Shown: one piece after another, positions 38,547 to 49,339 of the stretch
How the letters are laid out: each line of letters opens with the position of its first letter
How positions within the stretch are numbered: position 1 is the stretch's first letter
Assembly (NCBI RefSeq): GCF_900747795.2
Contig: NC_041402.2
Span: 181,209,375 to 181,273,374 of the forward strand
From: Erpetoichthys calabaricus
Taxonomy: Eukaryota; Chordata; Cladistia; Polypteriformes; Polypteridae
Length of the DNA stretch: 64,000 nucleotides
Reading direction: 5' to 3'
Position numbers and translations under genes: made by a program
Notes under the pieces: generated by a model
The model's input: only the letters and a program-made list of their open reading frames with translations
Told to the model about the DNA's origin: nothing
Database searches by the model: none

Positions 38547-41500
38547 TGAACTTCAGTGACATCCCATTCTTAATACACAGGCTTTAACATGGAGTTGGCC
38601 CACCCTTTGCAGCTCTAACAGCTTCAACTCTTCTGGGAAGGCTCTCCACAAGGTGTAGCACTGTGTTTATGGGAATTTTTGACCATTCTTCCATTTGTGA
38701 GGTCAGGCACTGATGTTGGACAAGAAGGCCTGGCTCGCTCGCAGTGTCCAATCTAATTAATCCCAAAGGTGTTCTGTCGGGTTGAGGTCAGGGCTCTGTG
38801 CAGGCCACACAAGTTCCTCCGCACCAAACTCTCTCCTCCATCTCTTTGTAGACCTTGCTTTGTGTACTGGTGCGTGTGCAGTCATGTTGCCATCAAACTA
38901 TTCCCACAAAGTTGAGAGCATGAAATTGTCCAAAATGGCTTTGTATGCTGAAGCATTAAGAGTTCCTTTCACTGGAACTAAGGGACTAAGCCCAACCCCT
39001 GATAAACAATCCCACACCATAAACCCCCTCCACCAAACTTTACATTTGGCACAATGCAGTCAGATAAGTCCTGATCTCCTGGCAGTCGCCAAACCCCGAC
39101 TCGTCCATGAGATTGTGTGATTTGTCACTCCAGAGGACATGTCTGCACCGCTCAAGAGCCCAGTGGCGGTGGGCTTTACAACACAGCATCTGACGCTTGG
39201 CATTGCACTTCGTGATGTCAGGCTTGGCTGCAGTTGCTCGGCCATGAACACCCATTCCATGAAGCTCTCTCTCTCTACGCTGCACTGTTCTTGAGCTTTT
39301 AGAGGTCTGTAGCTATTGACTCTGCAGAAAATTGGTGACTTCTGCACTCTGTGTACCTCTGCATGCGGTGTCCCCGCTCTCTGATTTTACGTGGCCTACC
39401 ACTTTGTGGTTGAGTTGGTGATGTTCCCAATTGTTTCCACTTTGTTAAAATACCACTAACAGTTGACTGTGGAATATTTCGTAGCGAGGAGATTTCATGA
39501 ATGGACTTAATGCACAGGTGGTATCCTATCATGGTTGCCAGGCTTGAATTCACTGAGCTCCTGATAGCGACCCATTCTGTCACAGATGTTTGTAGAAGCC
39601 GTCTGCATGCCGAGGGGCTCGAGTTTATACACCTGTGGCCATGGAAGTGAGTGGAACACCTGAATTCAATGACTTGGAGGGGGGTCACAATATTTTGGGC
39701 ATTTATAGTTTAGGGTTAAATCAAATGACGTTTGCAGTTGGCAATAGGTATGTTTCTATGAGTGTGTTGGCTACTAAAACTAAACAATTGACAAATGTCC
39801 GTTGGGGTGTCAGCTCTACTTTTTAAAGGGTTTCCCACTCAAGTGCTGGTGGCAGAGTTGGATAAGAGTGGCGTCAGTCCAACTCCTCAGCCCTGATTGT
39901 GAAGCAACATGAAAACTAATTGATATCTAAATAATTGTGAGGCTGAAACTTGTCAATTACTGACTGTAAAATGAATATGAAAAATCAACTAAAACTGTTG
40001 CCTCTTGTGTGCAGTGAATCATTACAAGTGCCCACTGTGTGACATGACTTGCCCCTCGCCCTCTTCCCTGCGGAGTCACATCAAGTTCAGGCACAGTACA
40101 GAGCGGCCTTTCCACTGTGAATACTGCGAGTACAGGTACAGCATTCTTCTTACTTGAGGGGTTTGTGGCCGAGTGCCAACATCTGCACATCTCATTTCTG
40201 TGTGTGTGTGTTTCTTAAGCTGTAAGAACATGGTGGACCTCCGTAAGCACCTTGACACGCACAGCTCAGAGCCAGGGTACCATTGTGAGTTTGCAGGCTG
40301 TGATTTTGCTGCACGTTCCCTCTTCTCCATCAAGACCCACTTTAAAAAGGTTCATGAGGTGAGGATGTTCAGAAATGTGACGGTGAAACACGGTCTTCTC
40401 TTGACATGACTTCAGTTCTACATGTGGTTTTTGTCTTTTTAGGGAGATCTGGTGCCACGCTATAAGTGCCATGTGTGTGATAAGTGCTTCACTCGAGGAA
40501 ACAACCTGACTGCGCATCTGAGGAAACAACACCAATTCAAGTGGCCATCTGGACACCCCCGCTTCAGGTGCCACATAATGAGTGTCACTTCTCCTTCTAA
40601 GCTTGTGTCTACCCTTGTCCCTACTACTTTATCATCTTAAAGGATAAGTTTGGTATTTTTCAAGTTGAAATTATTTCTTGACAAACATGGTATCTATGCA
40701 TTTGCCACACAATTGTGTTCTAAAGTTAAGCGCTTTTTATAAATTAAATATATATCGTGCCCACTCTGGTGCTTTACAATGGAAGGTATTGGGCACGGAG
40801 GAAAAGCTTAAAAACCAAATGCGTCCATTCTTCAAGACCATTGAGTATTGATTCGCATCTTCCACCGCATGTCTTTGAAAACAAATGGAATCTGGAAATA
40901 CTGATTGCTTTGCATATTCCTCGTAAGAATACGTCGTCTTCTCGCTTGTGTGAATTCTCACGTAAGTAAGGAAGTAAATAAAAACAAATCCCATCACCAT
41001 AAACCTTTCGTGCCACTTGGTTGGGTCTGTCGGGAGGAAACAGCAACCCGTGGGGAGGATGAAAGGTTGTTGTGCCGGAAGACTAATTGCTGAGCTATCA
41101 CGCAAGGCTGGGCTTTTCTTTAAAATGGCAGGATCTCATGATGTTGGTGATTTTTTGTTGAAAAATGCCATGAATAAGCTATTTTACAGTGTGTGTAATC
41201 GCAAGACATGGGTCAATACACGACAACTGACTTGGCTTGAAAAAATAGATGTACTTGGTAAGTTTTTAACCTTTTCCTCCATGCCCCATGGACTATAATG
41301 TAAAGTGCTTCATTTTTTATATATATAAATTTTACACACCCCAGTAACGGCATGCAGTGAATCCACTTGACCTGAGCATTCCTAGTTTTCCTCCTCTTTC
41401 TCTGTACGTTTATCATTCGTTTGCTCAGAGGTTGATGCGCTTGCTGCTTCCTGAGCAGCTCTTCTTTTCTCCACCCTAGCGGCCCGCTTCTCTCGTCAGC

Positions 41501-43077
41501 ATCTTTTCGCGTTAAAACAAGATTAAGTCAGTATTTGTGTTTGCAATTATTTACTACGTTTTGCTTAATTTTTCACTTAAGCTGGCACTTAAGTCTTCCA
41601 TCTGTCTCAAGATATGAAGAGGTAGGGGAAGTGATGGCGAAGGTGGTAAGGTTGAGAACGGCGCCCATACGCATGTGCCGCCCGGCTATCCTGCTGGCCA
41701 AGAGTTGATTCTACAATAAAATAAGAAGAGGAATAACCGGACAGTAGACGTCACGTAGTATATTTGTACCAAATTTCAGGTCAATAGATCAAACGGTTTA
41801 TGAGCGATGGGTGATTTTAAAATCCTGGACGGACAAACGGACAGCCATGGTAGCGTATTATATATATAAAAATTAGCAAATTATTTTTAAGATACTGTGT
41901 GTGTCTATGTATGTATATATAATAAAAATTGTAATTTTTAGGAAGTGATTAACTTAAGAACCCAATTTAATGTGGCAAATGAATATATAATAATACATTT
42001 TATTTATATAGAGCCTTTTCCATGCTCAGGGTGCTTATACAGTATAAACAGCAGGGTATTTGTAACATAGGATACTAACATTTTCTACATAAAACTGTAA
42101 ACAGATAAATACAGGATATACAAATCATTAAGTAGAATAAAAGAAAACAAACTAGAGTAAAATACCAATTTCAATACTAAAAGAAATGCCTGAAACAAAT
42201 AACCTCATTTGTGATATAATAACACACATACAAATTTATGCTGAGTTCCTGGACAGAAAGGTAAACTTAACCTAATATTCTGGTCCCTCTTAAGTTAAAA
42301 GCCTTTCTGAAGAATCGGCTGACCTTATTAATTTCAGAAGTTCGTTCCAAAGTTGAGTGCTATACAGCTGAAGGCCTTGTCACCCGTAGAGGGCAGGTTA
42401 GTGTGGGGCACAACAAAATTGCAAGAATCGGAGGATCTTGGTGGACGAACAGGAGCAGTGGCAATGGAGAAGGACACGGATGCAGGCCAGTGCGAGGCCA
42501 TTTAAAGTTTTTGTAGGTTATTAATAATACTCGGTTCAATTCTGTAAGGCATAGGATGTTTGTGAAGAAAGTAGTTTGACTTGAATAATCCCGAACCTCC
42601 CCTTTAAGCCTAGGCTCTAACACCAACACTTTGTGTCTTGTGTTTAGGTACAAAGAACATGAAGATGGTTTCATGCGCTTGCATCTGATTCGCTACGAGA
42701 GCATGGAGCTCACTGAGCAGCTGATGCGGGAGAGAGAGCGGCTGTCTGGGAGGCCAGACGGTGAAGATGGCTGTACGGAGTATGTGATGCTGGGAGCAGC
42801 CGAGGCTGATGGGGGAGGTTTAAGAGGTATAGTACTCGATAATGAAAATCCAGCAGTGGCCAGGAGTCCAGAAGATGATGAGGTTCTTGCCCTCGATCCC
42901 ATTATTCGTGTAGAGAATCGGACCAATGAACACGGCGATAGTGAAACGGTGTATTATGTGCTAAGCAGCTCGGGCCCTGAGGCAGCCAGCACTGCTTCAG
43001 ACGTTACTGCACACAGCCTGCTGCAGCTGGACAGCGGTGTGCCATCGGACCTGCATCCGGGGATGATGAGCACATGA
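25584..43077 (+). CDS. HINFP: Histone H4 transcription factor, C2H2 zinc-finger protein (complete, 9 coding exons)
   Basis: Coding exons 25584-25737, 32502-32728, 32866-32980, 33066-33218, 33293-33370, 40015-40135, 40220-40358, 40443-40567 and 42648-43077 join in frame into 513 aa; human HINFP has about 517. The family binds histone H4 promoters and drives H4 transcription with NPAT at the G1/S boundary. A lysine-rich start ([11 protein letters not shown]) is followed by about nine C2H2-type fingers to roughly residue 355. The [22 protein letters not shown] and [13 protein letters not shown] segments and the [20 protein letters not shown] block are almost identical to human. The acidic C-terminal tail contains the conserved ETVYYVLS. 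The first coding exon starts five bases after the acceptor at 25578. The exon 8 acceptor (counting the noncoding exon as 1) ends in AAG. Introns 2, 6 and 9 carry a LINE, DNA transposons and MITEs. No disabling change is seen. Confidence 0.97.
26271..29830 (-). mobile_element. L2-type LINE, nearly full length, inactive
   Basis: Reading on the - strand from about 29830, a 5' region leads into endonuclease sequence (about 29320-28750: [20 protein letters not shown]-like [11 protein letters not shown]). A linker follows ([15 protein letters not shown]), then reverse transcriptase ([14 protein letters not shown] near 28060; [20 protein letters not shown] near 27730; [10 protein letters not shown] at about 27470; [14 protein letters not shown] near 27240) and the C-terminus near 26880. 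The 3' tail lies at 26271-26310 (reversed TTCCCC(T)TTGGGGATTAATAAAGT). Frames are interrupted in several places and part of the polymerase is missing. Clade is L2/CR1-like by remembered protein similarity. It sits antisense in HINFP intron 2. Confidence 0.85.
26311..26695 (+). mobile_element. Second L2-type LINE 3' end inserted in the tail of the first
   Basis: The + strand encodes [20 protein letters not shown] to the C-terminus STRGLKL (26319-26546). A 3' UTR and the tail TTCCCCTTGGGATTAATAAAG with a TATC-type repeat end follow at about 26695. It faces the larger copy tail to tail. Confidence 0.8.
29831..32501. other. Rest of HINFP intron 2
   Basis: No gene recognised. 31868-31910 is a short repeat head (TAGCCGTGTTACCTGGCTTT). 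Poly-T at about 30901 and poly-A at about 31460 tracts are present. Confidence 0.4.
33552..33862. mobile_element. Possible hAT-type MITE in HINFP intron 6
   Basis: The left end AGGGTCTTAAACTATGGGCC resembles Charlie-like hAT termini. The right end GTTTTAAAAACCACTA is partly inverted to it. No target duplication is clear. Confidence 0.35.
33863..35473. other. HINFP intron 6 sequence, unassigned
   Basis: No gene or clear repeat recognised. Confidence 0.35.
35486..35845 (-). mobile_element. Full-length SINE family 2 with 12-base target duplications
   Basis: Reverse orientation: the head on the - strand is GGCGGCACGGTGGCGCAGTGG with a box B-like GGTTCGCTTCC, and the tail is GGATGGATGG. CACTTTATGCAT at 35474-35485 and 35846-35857 is the target-site duplication. 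This is the reference copy for the other fragments in the window. Confidence 0.92.
35989..36430. mobile_element. MITE with ACTTTCTC(T)TATAC termini, copy 2
   Basis: Aligns by eye over its length to 20088-20710 without the internal duplication and without the SINE insertion. Inverted ends at about 35990 and 36402-36415. Confidence 0.75.
36510..38260. repeat. Dispersed repeat (TTTATTTATATAGT head), split by a Tigger-like element
   Basis: 36510-36694 and 37921-38260 flank the Tigger-like insertion and align by eye to 41988-42400 in HINFP intron 9 (shared CAGGATATACAAAT, TTTGTGATATAAT, CTGAGC.TCTG.ACAGA). Confidence 0.65.
36695..37920. mobile_element. Tigger/pogo-like nonautonomous element with three internal tandem repeats
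   Basis: Inverted ends CAGTAATCCCTC (36695) and GAGGGATTACTG (ends 37920). A TA follows the right end; the left has TG in place of TA. Subterminal CGCGA-rich arms are present. Three units begin GAGCAGAGAATGTC at 36995, 37203 and 37433 (about 208, 230 and 225 bases). No transposase is seen. Confidence 0.8.
38470..39710 (-). mobile_element. Tc1-like DNA transposon, second family, inactive
   Basis: Inverted ends: CACTCTATTGCCAAAAGTAT (38471) and ACAATATTTTGGGCATTTAT (about 39687-39706). The - strand carries the transposase N-terminus (39540-39380: [31 protein letters not shown]) and further DDE-domain sequence to about 38780. An AT/AC microsatellite lies near 38510-38545. Several interruptions. 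Confidence 0.88.
40641..41330. mobile_element. Fold-back (long inverted repeat) element in HINFP intron 9
   Basis: 40739-40820 (TTTACAATGGAAGG, GAGGAAAAGCTT) is the inverse of 41262-41330 (AACCTTTTCCTCCATGCCC, TATAATGTAAAGTGCTTC). The left arm and outer sequence recur at 57-430. No transposase recognised. Confidence 0.6.
41331..42640. repeat. HINFP intron 9 remainder with two dispersed repeats
   Basis: 41745-41875 has ACCAAATTTCAGGTCAATAG and GACGGACAAACGGACAG, the end region of a common fish repeat. 41985-42400 is the uninterrupted copy of the repeat at 36510-38260. Confidence 0.55.
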
Positions 43078-43145
43078 GGGGAGTGTTTATCGACGTGTGC
43101 CTGAGGACTCGCACGGACACTTGTGTTTAAATTTAAATAAAGTTC
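43078..43145 (+). terminator. HINFP 3' UTR and poly(A) signal
   Basis: A short 3' UTR follows the TGA at 43075-43077. AATAAA lies at 43136-43141 and is followed by a T-rich stretch, so cleavage is expected within about 30 bases. This gives a compact 3' UTR of roughly 80-90 bases. Confidence 0.65.
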
Positions 43146-43499
43146 TAATTGTATGGAAATCCTTTCTTTTGGTTTCTCAGTACAGAAGCCACTTTTATCG
43201 ACCCATTCTTATTTTTGAAAATGTTTGTTTGACGGGAATTTTTTAAATTCCTTTTATCAATTCAAATTTGTACTTCTTTTGAGATCTGAAGTGTGGTTAA
43301 TGTTCAAAGTATGACTTGAAGATTGGTGACTTGTCTTTCACTTCGTATTATCTCAGCATAACTGCTGGTTGGCGGCTCGTGATCAACGGCCTTGGTTTTT
43401 CACGACATATTTGCAGCAGAATATGAACTCTGAAGAGACTGTTAGCCTGGCCTTTGCTTAAGAGATTATTTCTGATCAATTTCCTCCAACTAGCTGTGA

Positions 43500-45060
43500 A
43501 CCCCCCCTAGTCTCACTGAGATTGCACCAGCTGGGGGGTTGGGGGTTGGCTGTAGGGATCTGTGGTATCCAGAATGAACTCCAGGCTGGTGGTAAGGCTG
43601 TCCTCCTGGCATTGCAAGAAATCTTTGATTCCATTCAGGAGACTGGCGTCAATCCAACTGACTGGAAAATGGGACTTGTCCTCCCTCTCTGGAAAGGGAA
43701 GGGTGATCGCCTGGATTGTGGCAACTACATGTGGATAACACTGCTCTCGGTGCCGGGTAAGGTCCTTGCTAGGGTCGTCCTCAATAGGATCAGTGATCAC
43801 TTGCTCACCTTCCAGCAACCGGAGCAGTCTGGTTTTACATCTAAGAAGTCTACCATCGACCGCATCATGGCACTGAGGGTTCTCATGGAGCGCAAATGCG
43901 AATATTAGCAGAGTTTCTTTGCAGCCTTTGTCGATTTTTCTAGAAGTGTTCGACTCAGTTGATCGAGCTGCCCTGTGGGACATCCTGAGGGTTCGCAGGA
44001 TCCCCTCGAGGTTGCTGGACATCATGGCCGGCCTGCACACTGGTACTGTGAGTGCTGTGCAGAGTGGAGGCAGGACCTCTGCGTTTTTCCCAGTTGATTC
44101 TGGGGTTCATCAGGAGTCTGTTCTGCTCCTACTCTGTTCAGTGCTTGGACTGGGTGTTGGGCAAAGTCATGGGGTCCAGCGGCTGTGGGGCATCTGTTGG
44201 TGAGGAAAGATTATTATAATAATGAATTTTATTTATAAGGCACTTTACATTAGCAGTAAATCTCAAAGTGTTATATAAGGTTTCACGGATCTTGAGTTTG
44301 CTGTGATCTTCGCAGAGTCAATGGAGGCTCTGATTGGGGCGCTCGAGAGACTGAGTGAGGAGTCTGTGTCTGGGCTTGCGAGTGTCCTAGTAAAAACCAA
44401 AGGTCCAGGCCTTTACTGACCTCTTGGGCACAGCCATCAGCAGTGTGTCTGTCTGTGGAGAGAGAGAGAGAGTCGACCTCATCAAGAGGTTTACTTACCT
44501 TGACGATGACCTTCATGCCTCTGGTGACTCTTCCTATGACGTCAGTAGAGAGATTGGGAGAGCTTTGTCATGAGGTCACCGGAAGGGGGTGTGTGGCGCT
44601 CCTGATATCTTTTAAAGACTTGAACCTTCGTCCTTTGACAGAGTCCTGGTGCTGCCTGTCTTGCTATATGGTTGCAAGACATGGATGCTCTTCAGTGACC
44701 TGAAACGAAGACTGAACTCCTTTCTATTCAGAGAATCCTTGGGTACCGCAGGTTTGACTTTGTGTTGCTCATGGAGTCCCGAATGAGGCACATGACCTGC
44801 ATTGTGAGGGAGTGTCAGTTATGGCACTATGGCCATGTGGCGCGTTTCCCCGAAGGTGATCCAGCTCACAGGACCCATGTTGTTGGGGACCCGAGTGGCT
44901 GGACCAGGCCAAGGGGATGTCCACGTAACACCTGGTAGAGGGTCATTTCCGGAGGGTGGGACCGGACCGCATATCTGCCTGGGGGGTTGCTAACTGGGAT
45001 CCTGCGCTGTTTCGTCATGTGGTAGGTGCGACAACACACTGTACCGGTGCCTTGACTTGA
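43500..45060 (+). mobile_element. LINE reverse-transcriptase remnant
   Basis: The + strand encodes LLALQEIFDSIQETGVNPTDWK, PLWKGKGDRLDCGNY, LLSVPGKVLARVVLNRI, EQSGFTSKKSTIDRI, AAFVDFS and HTGTVSAVQSGG, the RT fingers-palm order. 44620-44960 encodes a C-terminal region (LPVLLYGCKTW-like, RILGYRRFDFVLLMESRMRHM, WTRPRGCP). A TTTATTTATAAGGCAC module is inserted at about 44205-44285. Frames are broken; the clade is not resolved. Confidence 0.8.
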
Positions 45061-45099
45061 AACTCAAAAGCTGAAATTGCATTTGGCTTTCAGGGTCTA

Positions 45100-46340
45100 C
45101 TCAACGTGCACAATTATTGGCACCCCTGGTGAAGGGGGGGGGGGGTGTCACGTTTTGTTGAATTACTTTAATCTCACACTGGACATTAATGACAGAATAA
45201 GTCCGGTCTTTAATTGAAGTAACTTTGTTCATACAAATTTCTAGGGATGCCAATATTCCTGGCACATGTAATCCCTGCTCAAGAATTTATTTTTTTCAAA
45301 ACTACACTTTCTCAGAACAAAGTGTAACTGAAGCATTTCTTCCATTTATATCAGAATTTTTGGGGTCGATCAGAGTGTGTAGGAACTTTAAGTCCTGTGT
45401 CACTGGGGTAGAAGTATGAGGTGGTGCTGAGGACAAATTATCTTCTTTATTTATCAGCACAGAAAAGATAAGAGAACACAATTCAAATGAGAGAAAAGTG
45501 TGCTGACCTTCAGCAGTCAGGGTATGGATATTAAAAAAAAAAAACAAATCACCACTTGCTTGAAAATGGCCACAACTAGAGTTAGAGCAATAATTAAAAA
45601 GTTCAAATCAACTGGAATTGTTACGAAGTTGCCTAGAGGACGACCCAAGTTTATGTTGCCCCAACACACACTGAGAGCAGGATGGTATGAGAGCTAAACT
45701 GTAAACTCCAAGGGTCAATGTTAGAGAAATACAGAAAAGCAGAACATCTCGGGGTCACGAATTCCCCAAAAACTACCATGACAAGTCGCCTCCATGCCCA
45801 GAAATTATTTGGAAGGCAAAAGTCCTTTCATTTGACTACAAGTGCCTGGAGTTTGCTAAATGCTACTGGATGTCTGAATGTAAACGAGTTCAAAGGTCGA
45901 ATGAAACAAAAATTGAGTTTTATATGGCAACAAGAACAAGGTGGGTTTGGTCTAAGAAGCAGGACGGCTCTACCGAAACAAACCTGATCTCCACTGTCGG
46001 ATATGGTGGACGTTCTGTGATATAGTGCTGTTTTTCCACCAAAGGCCCTGGTAACCTTGTTAAGGTTTATGGCATCATGGACTCCATGGGAGATTTTAAA
46101 TTTAAATCTGGCTGCCCCAACCAAGAAACTATAACTGAGTCCTCTTTGGATCTCCCATCAGGACAATGATCCAAAACACGTGTCCAAATCAACGCAAATA
46201 CGGTTAAAGGAACACAAAATCAAGCTTTTACCATGGCAGTCTCAGTCCCCGGATGAAAACCGCATTGAAAACCTGCGAGGGTGGGGGCATTGGAACAGTC
46301 CAGAACTCCCACCACCTGACCAGCGTGGTGAAAGCGATAG
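45100..46340 (+). mobile_element. Tc1-like DNA transposon, third family, right end missing
   Basis: The left terminus CACAATTATTGGCACCCCTGG (45109) is typical. Transposase pieces: TTRVRAIIKKFKSTGIVTKLPRGRP (45560-45645), MLEKYRKAEHLGVTNSPKTT (45718-) and the DDE motif region PWQSQSPDENRIENL (46228-46272). A G11+ run lies at about 45136. The element stops before its right inverted repeat. Inactive. Confidence 0.85.
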
Positions 46341-46384
46341 GGGTGCACGTTCAGTGATTGCACTGACTTCAAGGAAAGGAGCGG

Positions 46385-47180
46385 GGAATGGGCTGGTCGT
46401 GAGTTTCATAAACGGCGCCCCTCGATGTCCATTGTGCGCGTTTAATATCGTCAGACTTCGAGGACCGCGGGGTAGGGGCAGTGACGTAGCTGTAGTACGC
46501 GCCAAAAGGGGCGGGGCTTCAATTTGTCGCCCTCCAACGTATGGTGGGGATGAGCAAGAACGCATTCGGATTGATAACGAAACGAAATTATACATTGTGA
46601 ATTAGTTGTTTATCTTCCTAGAAATTATTATCGGTGTAATGTTTCTGTTTATTTTTGTTATTGCCTCATAAATTTCAACTGCCGTGTCTGATGCCGTCAC
46701 AAAAGGACCATCTGAAAATTATTTTTGAAGCATTTGTGGATGAAAATCAGGGAATTGTACTTTTTTTTCATTTGAGTGATATTTTTCCGAACCCTGCTGC
46801 TTACACATGAAGTGTTCTGAGGCTTTTGGCCAATAATGCCGCACCCCAAAAATGTGCCGCCCGGGGCGGACCGCCCCCAGCTCCGCCACTGGGTAGGGGT
46901 GACCCCCCTCGGTGTCCGAAGTGCGCGTCCCTTGAGTTGTTGGATCGGCGCCCCTCGATGTCCATAGCGTTGACGTTGGTGGGTTGTTTCACGGTCTGGA
47001 GCGCGTACCGCTTCAGTTTCAGAAACGGTGCTCCTCGACCATATCGTAGTAAAAAGGTCCGGAGCTCGTACCTTAAATGACGCCCCGTATCGTTCATTCA
47101 GTATTATTGGACTTCGAGGACGGGGATCGGAAGCCGTGAGTTTCATAAACGGCTCCCCTCGTGTGACGGAGCCCTAAAGA
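46385..47180. repeat. GC-rich degenerate repeat block
   Basis: GAGTTTCATAAACGGC(G/T)CCCCTCG appears at about 46400 and 47130. CTTCGAGGACCG/GGGG appears at about 46456 and 47112. CCCCTCGATGTCCAT appears at about 46418 and 46951. These look like diverged tandem units, interrupted by the hAT MITE. Confidence 0.55.
46479..46891. mobile_element. hAT MITE with perfect 8-base target duplication
   Basis: Ends CAGTGACGTAGCTG and CAGCTCCGCCACTG are inverted with two mismatches. GGTAGGGG lies on both sides (46471-46478 and 46892-46899). Length 413 bases, no transposase. The 8-base duplication points to hAT. Confidence 0.88.
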
Positions 47181-47769
47181 GGGTCGCCTAATGGACCGAC
47201 CGGCTCCGTGTTCAACGGTTTGGGGACAATATTTTTAAATTATGGTCTTTGTGTGTGTAGTTTTGGGAAACTGGTATAGCATTTTGGGGAAATGTGTGTA
47301 TCCTAATTGGAAAAATCTGTAATAGGAAAACAAAAGGTGAGTTTTTCATTTAAAGCTATGACAAAAATACAAAGATTCTCATGTGTCAATCCGACATTAC
47401 TGCACTTTTCTGAACGCACAATAAGAGGAGGAAGACAGACCAGCGAATTAAACCGTGAGATAAACTTCAGGTAGACATGGCACACTGATCAATAACTTTT
47501 GATCGTGCCCGACCATGCAGGACCCACTTTGTTACAAACAAATAAACGAAGAGAACGCTATGTGTGTCTTCCATGGTGAACGGTAAATGTGAGATCAAGA
47601 GGCTGTGCCGTGGCTGCTCGTCTCCTGCCAGAATCCTGCTTGATCCCCCTTGAGTAGATTAGCAGGCCTGGGTGGGGGCTGCCGTCAGCAAGGACCGGCC
47701 GAGTTGATCTTCACAGGTTGTGCTCGGAAGACTATGAAGTGCACCTTTGCCTGGAGCTCCTGAGTGAAG
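47181..47769. other. Upstream region of the sushi-domain gene
   Basis: No repeat recognised. Probably contains the promoter and 5' UTR, but no TATA box or CpG landmark fixes them. Confidence 0.3.
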
Positions 47770-48851
47770 ATGAATGTACGGCTTGTCCTGCTGCTCACCG
47801 GGTCCGTCCTGGCCTGTGCCGAACAAGAGCCGGGTGGAGATGCAGGTAACTCGGTTCAGATGTTAGATGGAGTTTTAGAAGCTCGTGGTCGCCGGCATCG
47901 CTCCTCTATTTGCCCTCCCAGCCCAGCTGGATTGGCTGCCATGATGAGGAGCTGATTACTGTATCGCTATGCCGAGGGCCACTTCTAATTCTTATTTTTA
48001 TATTTAATGAATTGTTTTTTTTTCTGGTTTGGTATGATATAACACCAGCACCTGGCACGTATTGGTCAGGAACTGCCCCCTTGTGTTTGGGGGGCTGCAG
48101 AGGAAAACATAAAGAGCTCAAACAAGACCTCTGCGGGGATGGCAAGTGCTGCTGGCTGGGATCCAAATCCTACTGCAAAGGTATGGCATTGCCACTCGGC
48201 AAGGGGGCGCTAGAGAGCGCTTATCTTGTGCCTCACTCCCTCCTCTTTTTCAATTTTTATTTTCTTCAAATCCAGTGAACTGTGGGAAGCCGGACGCAGA
48301 CTTCAATTCTCTCGTTTTTGGAAATGATTGGTGGGTTGGCTCGGTGGTGCGTTACGCTTGTCGCCCGGGGTTTTTGTTGGTTGGGGATCCCGCTCGGGCT
48401 TGCCAGTCCAATGGCAGGTGGACCCCCCGACCCAGCTGTCTGCGTGAGTATAAACTGCATTGAGGATTGAAAAATTAGGCCGAAGTGTTGCTCTACCTCG
48501 AGCTCACCCACTTTGATGTCTGTCCTCCCTTGCTCAGGGATCTGTCTGCGTGGACGCCTAGAGATCAACGAGAAGGACATCGATGGCAGCTGTTCATCCA
48601 CATGTTCAGCTAAAACCCACCTGGGCTCCCCCAATCATGGCTGCATCAAGATTGACCACTGTGTGACCAAACAGTCGGGCTGGAAGCGCTGGTTTGTGCG
48701 CTGCGACTTCTGTGAATGCGACTGCTTCGTGCCCTGCAGTGAGTCCCTCACGAGTCCTCTACATTAATGACCAGCAGGGGGCGCTGCTAACCCACCTCAC
48801 CAGTGCCTCAATATTCCCTTTTTTTTTTTCTTTTTAGGGTTTTCTGGCTGA
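47770..48851 (+). CDS. Secreted cysteine-rich protein with one sushi/CCP domain (5 exons, 196 aa)
   Basis: Exons 47770-47845, 48049-48180, 48276-48443, 48538-48738 and 48838-48851 join in frame into 196 aa; every intron is GT-AG and phase 1. Residues 1-17 (MNVRLVLLLTGSVLACA) look like a signal peptide. Residues about 26-70 form a cysteine cluster (GTYWSGTAPLC, GGC, CGDGKCCW, SYC). Exon 3 encodes a single CCP/sushi module (VNCGKPDADF to RPSC, with the GRW core). Exon 4 encodes a cysteine-rich tail with a CECDCFVPC end. No membrane segment or GPI signal is evident. One exon per module with uniform phase 1 is typical of extracellular mosaic proteins. I chose the ATG at 47770 because it opens the signal peptide. 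I do not recognise an orthologue; complement-regulator-like or ligand-binding roles are guesses. Confidence 0.85.
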
Positions 48852-49240
48852 ACTGCCCTCTTGCCACAGAATATGAACATGCCTGTCACCAGGCTAAGAC
48901 TCTCACAACTACCGTGCCATCCATCGCTGGCCCGCCATCTGTAATCTGATGGATTAGGAATGAGCGATTTGTGGACGGCCGCCCTGCAATCTGCTGCTTC
49001 CGAGCCGAATCCTCTTAGCGGCTGGTTTGGATTTGTTATGGTTTTGAAAAAAGGGTCAGTTAAGCTGAAGGAGGGCCTTCCTGGACTGCGTGTCATCTTG
49101 TAGACTTTACATTGACCACAGTGGACATTATCTGTTTAAGCGAGGCCGTAATGAGAGATGATGAGAACTGCGCAGCCTGGACTCGAAAAAAACTGGAGCA
49201 GCCTGAAGTGGAATAAAAATCTCATTGGGTTTTTAATGTG
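48852..49240 (+). terminator. 3' UTR and poly(A) signal of the sushi-domain gene
   Basis: Untranslated sequence follows the TGA at 48849-48851. AATAAA at 49212-49217 is followed by a GT-rich stretch, suggesting a 3' UTR of about 380 bases. Confidence 0.5.
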
Positions 49241-49339
49241 CGTGCGGAGCGCCCTCTTGTGTGCGCCGGTGGCTACTGCAGTTTGTTAAAATGCGCCTGG
49301 AGAGGAGTACAGTAATCGCTTCTTCCAAACGCCCTAATC

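Noticed and set aside
43513-44040. 175-aa open frame on the - strand
   Set aside because: Antisense to the LINE reverse-transcriptase remnant on the + strand.
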